DNA of 26,500 nucleotides from Adiantum capillus-veneris. Lineage: Eukaryota; Streptophyta; Polypodiopsida; Polypodiales; Pteridaceae. Numbering within the stretch: position 1 is the first letter of the stretch; the number at the start of each line of letters is the position of its first letter. The notes under the pieces are model-generated. The model searched no databases and had not been told where the DNA came from. It worked only from the letters and a program-made list of their open reading frames with translations. The DNA lies in assembly GCA_014529385.2 (NCBI GenBank), contig CM043965.1, positions 66,552,190-66,578,689 on the forward strand, read 5' to 3'. This document shows positions 1 to 9,524 of the stretch, piece by piece. The position numbers and the translations under genes are program-made.

Positions 1-227
1 CATTGAGCTACATGATAAAAGTAATCATATTTTCTCTAAAGATAAAATATTTAGAAAAATATAGAAATTATTATTTACTTTAAATTAATTTTAATTTTAA
101 TTTTGTAATCTAGTTTTTTTTTTAATTGAATAGTCTTGAATCAAAATAAAAATTAGAACTTGCTCTTTCTATGTTGGATTTTTTTCACATATAAAGAGAA
201 GAAAATTAGGTCGGGAACCATCTATCA
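1..227. other. AT-rich sequence, no gene seen
   Basis: This stretch is very AT-rich with runs of A and T. I see no open frame, RNA gene or repeat that I can name. It lies just outside the first copy of the TGTG...CACA motif array, so the left end of the hAT element could lie in it or before the window, but I found no convincing terminal inverted repeat. Confidence 0.5.
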
Positions 228-775
228 TTGTGTTGGAACATATACTCACACTTGAAGATGGGTGTGTACCATAAATAGTGATTATTTACTTTTGTGTTAG
301 AGTAAAAGTGTTTACTCTCACTGGAGATGATCAATTGTTTCACTTAGATTAAGGTTTAGGAATTAAGATTTTTTCTAAGTTTTTGTGTTATATACTCACA
401 AATGGCATGATGTTGACTGTACTTGACCGTACTTGATGCTTATCTTGTACATTTAGAAATGCTTCAACTACGATAACTTTATCACATTATTGTGTTAGAG
501 CAGTTTCTCACACTTTCGGGTATATTTTTAATTAAAGTTTTTTGGCCATACTTGATGTTTATCTTGTATCGCACTAGAAGTGCTTCTTTTACAATGATGT
601 TATCACCTTGTTGTGTTAGAGTAGTTACTCACAAATCCAGGAAGATACGCAATGATCAATATAGATTGGTTTTACCAATGTGTTTTGTAAAAAATCATAA
701 TAATGTAGCTACAATCCAAAATCGATCGTTGGTAACCAATGACCATCGCGATGAGTTAGAGTATTATGCTCACAG
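228..775 (+). repeat. Left subterminal motif array (TGTGTTAGAG...CTCACA)
   Basis: Six degenerate copies of a 20-25 bp motif are seen, starting near 228, 293, 384, 491, 612 and 752. The best copies begin TGTGTTAGAG and end CTCACA. Two of them (491 and 612) lie in a longer duplicated unit of about 120 bp that also shares the text around TATCTTGTA and TTATCAC upstream. Each motif has TGTG and CACA as dyad-like ends. The same motif appears in reverse orientation at 8503-9386. A role as transposase-binding subterminal repeats is inferred. Confidence 0.65.
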
Positions 776-1055
776 TTTGAGATGACCTGACACAACAAAA
801 TATTGTTTGGGGTACAATTCTTATCATTTGTAGGTGTAAAGAATTCAAAATTTATTCCAAATACCTAGACAACGAATTATATTCTCTTTTTGGCTATGTG
901 CATACAATGCAGATTGTTGTTGGATACGATTGACTATGTAATTTCAAATTCTTGGCATAATCAATTAATAAATTGTATACTTCACGTTTAATTAATAAAA
1001 CGGATTAATTTACAAATTACAATTGTCTATTTCTTATAGATCTCTTTTGTGCATC
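776..1055. other. Non-coding leader of the hAT gene, possible splice acceptor
   Basis: No open frame of note. Just before the transposase start a pyrimidine-rich run ends TTTCTTATAG with its AG at 1038-1039, which looks like a plant intron 3' splice site. A 5' UTR intron would fit, but no donor was identified. Confidence 0.35.
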
Positions 1056-1214
1056 ATGGTTCGTGGTCATGAGTGGACGTACGTGCATGAAACAACGCCA
1101 AGACGAATTGCATCTCGATTGAAGTGAAAGTCTTGTCACCATGTGTTGGGTGGCAATGCTACGAGGATCAAAGAGCATTTGTTCACAGTTTCAGGCAATG
1201 TTGGGCCTTGTACC
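1056..1214 (+). pseudogene. hAT transposase, BED zinc-finger part (5' portion of broken gene)
   Basis: Reading from ATG at 1056, the frame gives MVRGHEWTYVHE, then a stop, then KSCHHVLGG, TRIKEHL and GNVGPC. This is the signature of a BED-type zinc finger (C-x2-C, R-x-K-x-H-L, then a Cys), the DNA-binding domain at the N-terminus of hAT transposases. The TGA at 1125-1127 stands where the first zinc-ligand Cys is expected. The frame runs exactly to codon ACC at 1212-1214, where a copia element interrupts it. It resumes in the same frame at 6396 with LPP, a TGA at 6405-6407, then DIYERFLDYVQK. The ATG is chosen because it precedes the finger and follows an acceptor-like site. It is too broken to make protein. 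Confidence 0.75.
1210..1214. repeat. Target-site duplication GTACC (left copy)
   Basis: GTACC lies immediately before the TG of the left LTR and is repeated exactly at 6391-6395 after the right LTR. Five base pairs is the usual duplication length for Ty1/copia integrases. Confidence 0.9.
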
Positions 1215-1441
1215 TGTTGGAATTAGGGTTGCAGAGAAACGCACACAGCTTGGAGAAGACGAAGGAAGCTCAAGGCACACAATAGAGAGTGTGTTTCTTA
1301 GTATGCAATGGAAACATAGATAGCCCTAGAGTGATGGGCGTATATACAATGCACGGGGGAAAAAACCTCCTAAAGAGGGAAAAAATGCCCCAGCGGTCCT
1401 AGTGTGTTCACACACATCACTACCACATGTATATGGTAACA
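1215..1441 (-). repeat. Copia copy 1, 3' LTR
   Basis: 227 bp. On the + strand it starts TGTTGGAATT and ends GGTAACA, so it has the TG...CA ends of an LTR. It matches 6164-6390 with seven substitutions and no indels, and matches 15338-15564. It contains a short GTGTGTTCACACAC palindrome-like stretch and a TATATACAATG segment that might hold the promoter. Confidence 0.92.
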
Positions 1442-1453
1442 AATCCCCCCTGG
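1442..1453 (-). other. Polypurine tract of copia copy 1
   Basis: On the minus strand the sequence next to the 3' LTR reads CCAGGGGGGATT. A G-rich purine run at this place primes plus-strand DNA synthesis in LTR retroelements. The same tract is present beside the LTR of copy 2 (15565 onward). Confidence 0.75.
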
Positions 1454-2095
1454 AGTGATGCGGTGAACAAGAGCAGGCACATGAGTAAAGGAAAGTGCCA
1501 TGCCCTGAGACAGGATCGGTCCACAAAGGGGAGTAAGCCCAAAGCTTTGCGGAAAGCTTCAAGCTTCTCACGAGACAATGCCTTTGTGAAAAGATCTGCA
1601 AGGTTGTCCTGTGTTGACACATAAGCCAAGCTGATCTCTCCTGCTGAGAGCCTCTCCCTGACATAGTGGTAATGCAACTCAATGTGCTTTGTGCGAGCAT
1701 GAAAAACTGGGTTCCTCGCAACTACCAATGCGCTCTGACTGTCAGTGTAGATAGTGTTGGCAGTGTCCTGTCCAACACCCAAATCAACCATAAGGCGTCT
1801 CAGCCATACACACTCAACCGTAGCTGTGAAGACTGCCCTGTACTCAGCCTCACAACTCGAAGTGGCCACAGTAGGTTGCTTCTTGCTCAACCATGATATA
1901 CATGAATTGCTAAGCATGAAACAAAAACCACTTGTGGACACTCGCATGTCAAAACAACCAGCCCAATCTGAGTCCGAAAAAGCATGTAAGTCTAGCGGAA
2001 ATGATCCCCCCTTGCGATAAAACAAGCCAAGATGTAAAGTGCCACTAAGGTAGCGGAAAATCCTCTTGACAACCTGCCAATGCTTAGACCTGGGC
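1442..2095 (-). pseudogene. Copia copy 1 RNase H domain
   Basis: The frame gives FYRKGG, then SDSDWAGC (first catalytic Asp of the copia RNase H), SWLSKKQPTVATSSCEAEY, then TKHIELHYHYVRE and LADLFTKAL near the C-terminus, the typical copia RNase H ending. It degrades the RNA strand of the RNA-DNA hybrid during reverse transcription. This frame differs from the RT frame, so a frameshift lies between about 2080 and 2095. The open frame has no stop before the purine tract and runs on to 1420 inside the LTR. Confidence 0.85.
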
Positions 2096-3889
2096 TATGC
2101 ATAAATCTGCTGACCTGTGAGACTGCAAACTAAATATCTGGCCTCGTGTTGCATACATAAATGAGGCAGCCAACAGTAGTTTGGTAAAGAGTGACATCAG
2201 CAGGATCGCCAGCATCATGTAGACTCAACTTCAAACCTGTTTCCATGGGAGTGGCAATAGGTTTGCAATCCTCAAGTCCAAACTTACATAGCAATGTCTC
2301 TATGTAACTTTTCTGACACAAGGCAATACCACCATCACACTGCTTAAACTATATACCCAAGTAATGATGCAACAGTCCCAAATATTTCATCTTAAAAGTA
2401 GCATTCAAATCAGCCTTAAATTCAGCAATATGTCTCTCATTTGGTCCAGTGATCAGCAAATCATCGACATAAAGAACCACAATGAGAAATACATCATCCT
2501 CACGCTTTACATACAATGTGCTTTCTGTTGGACTGTTACGAAAGCCTCATTTAACCAAATGAGTGTCAGCTTTCTCATACCAAGCACGAGGAGATTGCTT
2601 CAACCCATACAAATCCTTCTTACATCTGCACACTTTGTCCTCTTGTCCTTTTATGAAAAAACCGCGAGGTTGCGTTACATAAACTTCCTCAAATATGTCA
2701 CCATTCAAGCAAGCAGTAACAATGTCTGATTGATGTACATCCCAACCAAAATGAGCTGCCAATGCACATAGAAAACGCACAGTAGTCATACGACAAGTGG
2801 GAGCAAAAGTCTCTTCATAATCTATGCCTTTTTGCTGTGCATAACCCTTTGCAACAAGTCGAGCCTTATGGCGATCGATCTCACCATCCGGCTTGCGTTT
2901 CAACTTGTAAACCCACTTCGTACCAATGGCCTTTTTGCCAAGAGGCAAATCACATAAAGTCCATGTGTCATTTTCTATAAGTGCATCATATTCTGATTGC
3001 ATGGCAGCCATCCAATTTTCTGAATTTTGTGCTTCATCAAAAGACAGAGGCTCCTCAACATCATGTAAACTAGACATAGCCAAAGCATAACAATCTGATG
3101 CATAAGATGCATGGCGAGAGCCTGAACGATTACGACTAGACAAAGGTGCATCCAATTTACTGTCACGCAAAGTGTGCACCGGCCATTTTGGCATACCTCT
3201 AGCCTGCTCATTTTCAGCCTTTTCATCATCAAGTACATCATGTACATCTCCATCAGTGATAGGCTGATCTAAAACATTTTCAGAAACCCCCATAGGCTGT
3301 ACATTTGCCTCATTGGAACTTACATTCGTATTTCCACCACTGAAAAGAGGCAACAAAGTGTCATAAATGTCCTGTGAGCTTACATTACTGTCTCTAGTAG
3401 ATGACAGCAAGGGCTGAACAGAATCTTCCACAAACACTACATCCCGAGAAACCAAAATACGTTTTGTTTGCGGATGATACAACCTGTAACCTTTTCTTTC
3501 AGCACTATAACCAACAAAAATACATTTGACAGCCTTATCATCCAATTTTTTGCGCTGCACTTGTGGCACCAAAGCATATGCCAAACAGCCAAAAACACGC
3601 ATGTGCTCAATAGAAGGCTTTCGATCATGCCATGCTTCATATGGAGTAATAGACTGCAAAGCTTTCGTAGGACACCTGTTAAGTTGATAAGTGGCACACA
3701 TGATGGCCTCAAGCCAAAAAGAATGCGGTAAAGCTTCACTTTTGACCATACATCGTGCCATTTCCGTGAGTGACCTGTTTTTCCTCTCAGCAACACCATT
3801 TTGCTGAGGCGTATAAGGCACTGTACATTGGTGTTTTATCCCATGACTAGCCAGAAATGCATTAAATTCATGAGACATATACTCCCCCC
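2096..3889 (-). pseudogene. Copia copy 1 integrase C-terminal half and reverse transcriptase
   Basis: After the break at about 3884-3895 the frame gives QNGVAERKNR, holding the integrase catalytic Glu, then the variable linker, then the RT with GTKWVYKLK, RHKARLVAKGY, YEETFAPT, DLYGLKQSPRAWY and the catalytic YVDD box at 2460-2471. The frame is shared through this whole stretch but carries three in-frame stops: TGA at 2547-2549 just before the YVDD segment, TAG at 2349-2351 and TAG at 2130-2132. RT copies the element RNA into DNA in cytoplasmic particles. The YVDD itself is intact. Confidence 0.88.
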
Positions 3890-4820
3890 TCAATGGGAAC
3901 GGAGGGTGCCCATAGTACATTTCGAGACATTTTCAGCCATAGCCAGAAATTGTTTGAAGCACATAAAAACTTTGGACTTTGCTTTAAGCGGAAATACCCA
4001 TGCATGCCTGGAGTAGTCATCAATGAAAGTCACGAAGTACAGGTAATTTCCCAAGGACGGAGTTTGCATGGGCCCACAAACATCACTATGCACAAGCTGC
4101 AACTTGCATGTGGCCCGAACTGAACCATCCTTTGGAAACTTAGAATGCTGCATCTTACCCAAAATACAGCCTTCACAAACATGTTTGACAGGTGCTTCAA
4201 GAGGCGGCAAAGAAGCAACCATATCAGATTTCTGCAAACGCAACAAGCTGACAAAATTCAGATGACCAAAACATGCATGCCAAAGTTTTGCATCTGAAGT
4301 AGCCCTTGAATCTGCAATAGCATTTGCAAAATTTTGTCCACACTTGTCATACAAAGTGAGCTTATACAACCCACGGCACAAAAGCCCAGATGCAACAATT
4401 TCATCACCAAAACTGAGATCATGAAGTGTACATCTGTCATCCACAAATTTGACTACAAGTCCAAGTCTAGCAAGTGCAGATACAGACAAGAGATTCTTCT
4501 TGATCCCAGGTACATAAAGTGCATCAACAAGTGTGAAGGAACTGCCATTAGCAATAGTGAGCACAATCTTTCCAACTCCTTGAACTGAATAAGAGGCGTT
4601 GTTGGCACAAGTGACTGAATTTCCATGAGGGACAGACTCGAGAGAGGTAAACAATTCACGATGTGAGGTAATGTGCTTTGTAGCACCACTGTCGAAATAC
4701 CACACATGTGAATCTGCAGCAACTGACAAGCATGCATCATGGACAGCAGGATTGTAAGTGCACTCTGCTCTAAAAGCCCATTCTGCATCAACATCAGCAA
4801 CACAGTCTCCTTTCACAGAA
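3890..4820 (-). pseudogene. Copia copy 1 protease and integrase N-terminal half
   Basis: The frame begins after a frameshift near 4821. It contains WYFDSGATKHIT, the aspartic protease active site (DSGA), then LWHACFGHLNF and CEGCILGK, the His and Cys residues of the integrase zinc-binding (pre-integrase) domain, then HSDVCGPM with the first catalytic Asp of integrase and FIDDYSRH. It ends at TGA 3890-3892. Just before it, LRS is followed by His (codon 3893-3895) where copia integrases have the second catalytic Asp. Copy 2 lacks the protease active-site stretch entirely. Confidence 0.88.
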
Positions 4821-5801
4821 GGACTCAACAATGGCTGCATTTGTAGTGGAACCAGCATTTGCAGTGGAACCACCCTCTTTCTTCTTAGCCTCTTTGGCCT
4901 TCAATCTAGGACACAACTTGATCAAGTGATCATTGGCTTTACAATAATGGCAACGAATCTTCTTTTTGCCCTTATCACCAGAATTACCAGACGAAGTACT
5001 GCCAGCAGAAGCATTAGGAATAGAAATTTTTCCACTCGCAGCAGAACCATAAGAAGTGGCTGCATTACTGTTACCACCCTTTCTTTGAGAAGCAATAAAA
5101 GTGTGTTCAACTGCACGCTGCCTAGTCCTGTTTTTTCTAGAAAGTGACTCTTGCAACAACAATGTGCATAATGCATCAAACTTGACCACTTCAGGATTTC
5201 CTTGGGTCATCAGTCTCCAAGTACTAGCAAAAGTATGGTAGGAATCTGGTAAGGCATCAAGAACAGTCTGCACAAGGGAACTGTCTGCAATGACTTCTCC
5301 TGTAGAAATAAGCTGCTCATTGATATCCTTGACACTAGCAAGGAAAGTGTCCATATCATCTTCCTCATGCATAATCTTCGACTCCAGCTCTTTACGCAGC
5401 AAAGCAATTTTAGCCTCATTGCGGCTTGCATAAAGACCTGCTAGAATATCCCAAGCCTGTTTTGCAGATTTTGTTGAACGGATGTGAGGAACAATGGTGC
5501 GCTTCACAGACAACGCAATCAATGCATGAGCCGATGCATCCTTAACATCCCAACGAGCTTGTTCTGCCATAGGCAAAACAACTCTAACAACTGCAATCCT
5601 TGCAGCAAGACCTGCAACATCCTCAACATCGCCTACATCCTCAGAACCAAGACATACATCAATGCCCTGCACAATGTTCCAGACACCCTTTGACACAAGA
5701 ACATGTTGCATCATATAAGCCCACATAGGGTAGTTGTCCCCATCCAACCTGTCCTTAGCAGCAAACATCTTGAACACATCTATGTTGTTGTTGTCAGCCA
5801 T
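4821..5801 (-). pseudogene. Copia copy 1 Gag (nucleocapsid)
   Basis: Starts at ATG 5801 in a good context (ACCATGG): MADNNNIDVFKMF, then RLDGDNYPMWAYMM, the usual start of plant copia Gag. This start is preferred to the in-frame ATG 60 bases upstream because the family pattern begins here. The middle holds the UBN2-type Gag fold (KSAKQAWDIL, LYASRNEAK, MDTFLASVKDIN, LDALPDSY). Near the C-terminus lies one zinc knuckle, CHYCKANDHLIKLC (C-x2-C-x4-H-x4-C). Gag packages the RNA. Compared with copy 2, which reads straight into the protease region, this copy has one extra base near 4821, so it shifts out of frame and stops at 4794. Confidence 0.9.
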
Positions 5802-6149
5802 GGTAAATGTTGCACCTGATGTGAAAACTGCCCAAAAATAGGAGAAACAGAGCGGGAACAACCTGTGCTATATAGCACAAACCGTAGAAGACTATAAGGC
5901 ACCTGTTGTGCAAAAAACGGCACTGACAGAAATTCTGCACAAAATGACAAAATTGCCTCTGCAGTACTGCTTGTAGTGGAAACGGAGGCCGAAATGAGCC
6001 CAAATAAATATTCTGAGCAAACTAAGCTCTTCGAGCTATCCCAAAATATTTGTCGACCTACGAACGCTTACCAAAGCTCTCTGAAATCGAAGAAAGTGAG
6101 CAGGCGTATGCTGGAGCAGTTGGCGACTATGCCCGGGAGGACGTGACCT
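5802..6149 (-). other. 5' untranslated leader of copia copy 1
   Basis: Lies between the primer-binding site and the gag ATG. No separate gene is seen. The matching leader in copy 2 is about 16923-17271. It presumably carries the RNA packaging signal, which is inferred only. Confidence 0.6.
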
Positions 6150-6161
6150 GCTCTGATACCA
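6150..6161 (-). other. Primer-binding site (tRNA-iMet) of copia copy 1
   Basis: On the minus strand, two bases after the end of the 5' LTR, the sequence TGGTATCAGAGC appears. This is complementary to the 3' end of plant initiator tRNA-Met and is the standard minus-strand primer site of plant copia elements. Confidence 0.92.
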
Positions 6162-6163
6162 AT

Positions 6164-6390
6164 TGTTGGAATTAGGGTTGCAGAGAAACGCACACAACTT
6201 GGGGAAGATGAAGGAAGCTCAAGGCACACAATAGAGGGTGTGTTTCTTAGTATGCAATGGAAAGATAGATAGCCCTAGAGTGATGGGCGTATATACAATG
6301 CACGGGGGAAAAAACCTCCTAAAGAGGGAAAAAATGCCCCGGCGGTCCTAGTGTGTTCACACACATCACTACCACATGTATATGGTAATA
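6164..6390 (-). repeat. Copia copy 1, 5' LTR
   Basis: 227 bp, aligned without gaps to 1215-1441. On the + strand its last bases are GGTAATA where the partner has GGTAACA, so the terminal CA has decayed to TA. It is followed directly by the GTACC target duplication. Confidence 0.92.
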
Positions 6391-6395
6391 GTACC
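6391..6395. repeat. Target-site duplication GTACC (right copy)
   Basis: Exact repeat of 1210-1214. After this duplicate the hAT reading frame resumes in phase at 6396. Confidence 0.9.
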
Positions 6396-7838
6396 TTGCC
6401 TCCATGAGACATATATGAAAGATTTTTGGATTATGTACAAAAAGTAAAGGTTGTCCTTGAGGGCAAAAGTAAAGGGGTAAGCAAAAGCGGTCGTACTATG
6501 GGAAGAGGAGATTCAATGGATGAAGAAGAACCTGTTATGAATGAAGAGAGGAATCCAATGGGGACTGAGAATAGAGAGCAAAATTCCTTTAATCCTTGTT
6601 TCCAGAGTGGAGTGCACGGTACACCATCCTTCGACGTAGGTTCATCTAGTAATGCATCTAATTTAAAGAGAAATTGTACCGATGGTATTGGAAGAGGGTT
6701 ATCTACGAATCAATCACTCCATCAAGATTTTGATAAACATTGGTTATACATGCTACATTTGAAGCGGACGCAAGAATTTCTCGCATGTGGTATCCCATTC
6801 AATGTAGTGCAGAATCCTATCTTCAAAGATGCATTGACGAGCACCACCAGAAAAGGATTTGTGATGTTAGATTATAATAAATACGCACAGAGTATGTTGA
6901 CAAAGTCAAAGATGAGTTATAAAGCTCGCTTAAATGTGCAGTGTTGGAATATGTTCCTACTTTTGGATGGTTTATAGCTTTGGATGGATGGACAAATTGT
7001 CAGAAAAAACCTTTAATCAATGCGATGTTGATTTGTCCCCAAGGGTCAATATTTTTAGAATCCATTGACACGTCCTTGAAAGAAAAAACCATTCCCTTCC
7101 TTTCAAAGATCTATGAACGTGCTATATCAAAAGCTGGAGGGCCAAAAAATGTGACAGCCATCATCATCGATAATGCTGCTAATTACAAAGGTGCCAGTCT
7201 TGCAATTCAAGCAAAGTATCCGGAATTAACATGGGTACCATGCGGTGTACATACTATCAATCTACTTCTAGAAGACATTGGCAAACTTGACAAAATAAAG
7301 ACCTTTGTTGGAAGCAAACACAATATTAAAGTTCATTAAAGAGCATCAATTTCCATATGCTCTGTTCGGAACGAAGTCGCCTAACAAGGCCTTACAAATA
7401 TTTTGTGTGATTCACTTTGCTACTGCATTTTATGTATTGTTAGCATTGACAGTTGTCGACAGGCAATGGGATGCATGGCTTAGAAAATATCCCAGCTACC
7501 AAGCTATAGCATTAAGGGTTCATCAACTCGTCATTTCTCCAATGTTCTCAAGAAATGTGGAAAAAGTTGTCAATGGTAATAAACCCTCTGTGGACATGTT
7601 GCGCTTGGTGGATAAAGACTCTTTTGTCTTTGGAAATGTATATTGGTATATGTCAAAAGCCATTGAAAAGCTCAAGGACTTTCAAGGATCTGCCTTCTCC
7701 CAATTAGGGAGTTTGCAAGTGGAAAAACATGTCGATCATGTAAAAGGTGTGGATCATCGTGCCTTGGGCTATTACTTCTACATTGACTGGCTGAGCAGGA
7801 GTTGCTACTTCTACTTAGTGGCTGGCTTCCAGCAATAG
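6396..7838 (+). pseudogene. hAT transposase, DUF659 and mid part (continues the BED finger)
   Basis: The gene resumes after the copia insertion. Segment one (to about 6945) has a low-complexity linker and then HLKRTQEFLACGIPFNVVQ. Segment two (from about 6941, another frame) has ALDGWTN with the first catalytic Asp (codon 6983-6985), LICPQGSIFLESID, IIIDNAANY with the second Asp (codon 7169-7171) and PCGVHTINLLLEDIGK. Segment three (from about 7305, frame shifted again) has ILKFIKEHQFPYAL, a Trp-rich stretch and LRLVDKDSFVFGNVYWYM. This is the DUF659/hAT RNase H-like core that cuts and joins transposon ends. The C-terminal third, with the catalytic Glu and the dimerisation domain, is not found. 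Two frameshifts and a TGA at 6405-6407 make it non-functional. Confidence 0.85.
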
Positions 7839-8245
7839 GATCAACCACTCTTAGTCTTTTGCTAGGGCCTTCTAGTTTGCTCTTTCCTTTCATTTTTTCA
7901 TGCAATTGATGAACCAATTGCATTCTTCCGCGTACTGAAGGGAGAGAGTGGACTTCAGGTTTTGCAGAGCATAAAAAACAACCAAGACTTGGCCCAAGAC
8001 TTGCTTGAAAAGCCCCCGCAATTGACCGCCACTAAAAATTGTAATATCAAATGATATTGTGGGGAATGATTGATGTAAGCACTCAAAGCAATGTTTTGTC
8101 AATGTGTTGAAAAAATCATTGAAGCTAAAAGGCTTTGCACTTTCAAAACATCGTCGCAACTGCTTCTCTTCCACATCGTGTAGGTAGTGAACAAGAGCTT
8201 CAATGATGGTTTTTCCATGTGCTTGTGATAGCTTTGTCTCTGGCA
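7690..8245 (-). pseudogene. Unrecognised minus-strand ORF inside the hAT element
   Basis: On the minus strand an ATG near 8245 follows a pyrimidine-rich run ending TTTTAATAG, which looks like a 3' splice site. The frame reads MPETKLSQAHGKTIIEALVH, continues through FNTLTKHCFECLHQSFPTIS and stops near 7890. A one-base shift near 7925 leads into a second open stretch reading MQLVHQLHEKMKGKSKLEGP then SKRLRV, a basic nuclear-signal-like tail. Composition is that of an ordinary globular protein, and I recognise no domain. It overlaps the last part of the transposase sequence on the other strand. It could be a captured host exon, a second element-encoded protein or a chance ORF. Confidence 0.35.
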
Positions 8246-8502
8246 TGGCTATTAAAATAAACAATGATATATTAACACCAAGAGAATAATTCAAGTTTCA
8301 AACATGCTAAAATATGAAAATGTGTAATATCAAGACTTAAAAAGATTTAAAATGAACGATTCGTTGCAGCAAATGAAATATGTACATTTTTTAATGATTA
8401 TTGTTTTGGAATAAGATTTTGTTATCAATTACTGAATAAATGTACAATCAATTTAGAAAACAAATGCCTAAAAGTTAACGTTATGAAAAAGTAATCCAAC
8501 TA
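8246..8502. other. AT-rich non-coding stretch
   Basis: No open frame or repeat recognised. It lies between the minus-strand ORF and the right motif array, and may include the intron implied by the acceptor-like site at its lower edge. Confidence 0.4.
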
Positions 8503-9386
8503 TGTGAGTTAAAAACTCTAACACAAGTGTGGACACTACTAAACACAAAAAATTGGAAGTGTACGTCATACAAAAGTAGTCTATTAGACCACAAAAAGTG
8601 TACGATACGCACTAATAGCCCAACTGTGTGAGCTAACAGCTCTAACAAAAGAGTGGTCACTATTATTAAATTGATTAAAAAATTAAATAATCAATCTGGT
8701 CACTGTTGAAGTGTGAGAAATAACACAACACAATAGTCAAACCATTAATCATCACATCTTGAAAAAGTCTATATGTCATAGTTATAAAGCACACGTAGAG
8801 AGTATATCTTTACTCACCTATTGCAAGTACCAGATAGTGATGAAAAGAGAAGCAAAGCTTCAACTTAGCACTCACTATCTGGTACTATTGCTTAGGTGAG
8901 TTGGATACATAAAACAAAAGCGTAAACAATAGTGAAAACAAAATATAAACATTGATACATTTGTAGATGAACAGAAAGTTAAATTCAACTCTTCACTCTT
9001 CAAATGTGGCAATGTGTATGTTTTATTTATACTATAGTTTATCTATGTTTCTAGCATGTAAAGTAAACTACATTGGATAACAAGATTCTAGATATGTTTG
9101 TATAATTTGCCAACATATGAAGTGTGAGTATTATCATACACAACACAAAGTGACAAACCCCTACCCCATCTGTGAAGTGCAAGGAGGGAACCTCTACATA
9201 GCTTGAGTGGAATTCTACACTCCCTATGGCTCTCTCTGGAGTGTGACCAATTGGTCTACACAACCACAAGACAAAGCTCTAATGTCCTATCTATTCCAAG
9301 AGTGTGATTATGTGGACACAACCTCGGAATATGCCTACGTGCCTGTAAACTAATTATGTGTGCGAGGTGAACCTCAAGCACAACAC
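8503..9386 (-). repeat. Right subterminal motif array (inverted relative to the left array)
   Basis: Read on the minus strand, clear copies at 8503-8525 (TGTGTTAGAG...ACTCACA), 8625-8648, 8709-8731 and 9121-9148 match the left array. Weaker TGTG...CACA units lie at 9240-9265, 9299-9322 and 9357-9386. The copies at 8709 and 9121 share the extended end CTCACACTT with left copies at 491 and 228. Inverted arrays at both ends are expected of a DNA transposon. The function is inferred. Confidence 0.62.
8813..8900. repeat. Inverted repeat / hairpin within the right hAT arm
   Basis: The left arm 8813-8840 begins CTCACCTA and ends AGATAGTGA. The right arm 8872-8900 is its near-perfect reverse complement, with a few mismatches and indels. 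The loop is about 31 bases. It may be a small fold-back insertion or a structural element of the transposon end. Confidence 0.6.
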
Positions 9387-9395
9387 GAATTAGCC

Positions 9396-9414
9396 AAAAA
9401 AAAAAAAAAAAAAA
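9396..9414. repeat. Run of 19 A residues
   Basis: An uninterrupted A run marks the change from the hAT motif array to gypsy-derived sequence. It may be a retroposition scar or a simple homopolymer; nothing else supports either reading. Confidence 0.6.
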
Positions 9415-9524
9415 CTAAAAAAGCAATTATACTTGCTAGATATGTCACCTCTGTCTCTGACAAGCTGAAAGCTACAATGCACTCCTTCAATCGAAGAGAC
9501 GTATATATTATATAGTTCTTCGAT

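Larger units (their letters stand above)
1215..6390 (-). mobile_element. Full-length Ty1/copia LTR retrotransposon (copy 1), inactivated
   Basis: A 5176-bp element with two 227-bp LTRs, a perfect 5-bp target duplication, a PBS matching tRNA-iMet, a purine tract, and gag-protease-integrase-RT-RNase H in the copia order on the minus strand. The LTRs differ at seven positions by my count (about 3%), which suggests insertion on the order of a million years ago at a typical plant rate; the rate is an assumption. The polyprotein has at least three frameshifts, four in-frame stops and a lost integrase catalytic Asp, so it is dead. It is inserted in the BED-finger codons of a hAT transposase. A second, deleted copy of the same family is at 15338-17285. 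Confidence 0.93.
228..9395 (+). mobile_element. Degenerate hAT-superfamily DNA transposon, interrupted by a copia insertion
   Basis: The evidence for one element is a broken BED/DUF659 transposase on the + strand, flanked on the left by an array of TGTG...CACA motifs and on the right by the same motif in inverted orientation. hAT elements commonly carry subterminal repeats bound by their transposase, so an inverted arrangement around the gene fits. Removing the copia element (1215-6390 plus one 5-bp target copy) leaves roughly 4 kb. The outer ends are approximate: no 8-bp target duplication or CAG-type terminal repeat could be fixed, and the limits given are those of the motif arrays. The right limit falls at a run of 19 A residues, after which sequence of a different kind begins. 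Confidence 0.55.

Noticed and set aside
492-785. 97-codon + strand ORF in the left arm
   Set aside because: It spans three copies of the TGTG...CACA motif, has no recognisable domain and no coding-like composition.
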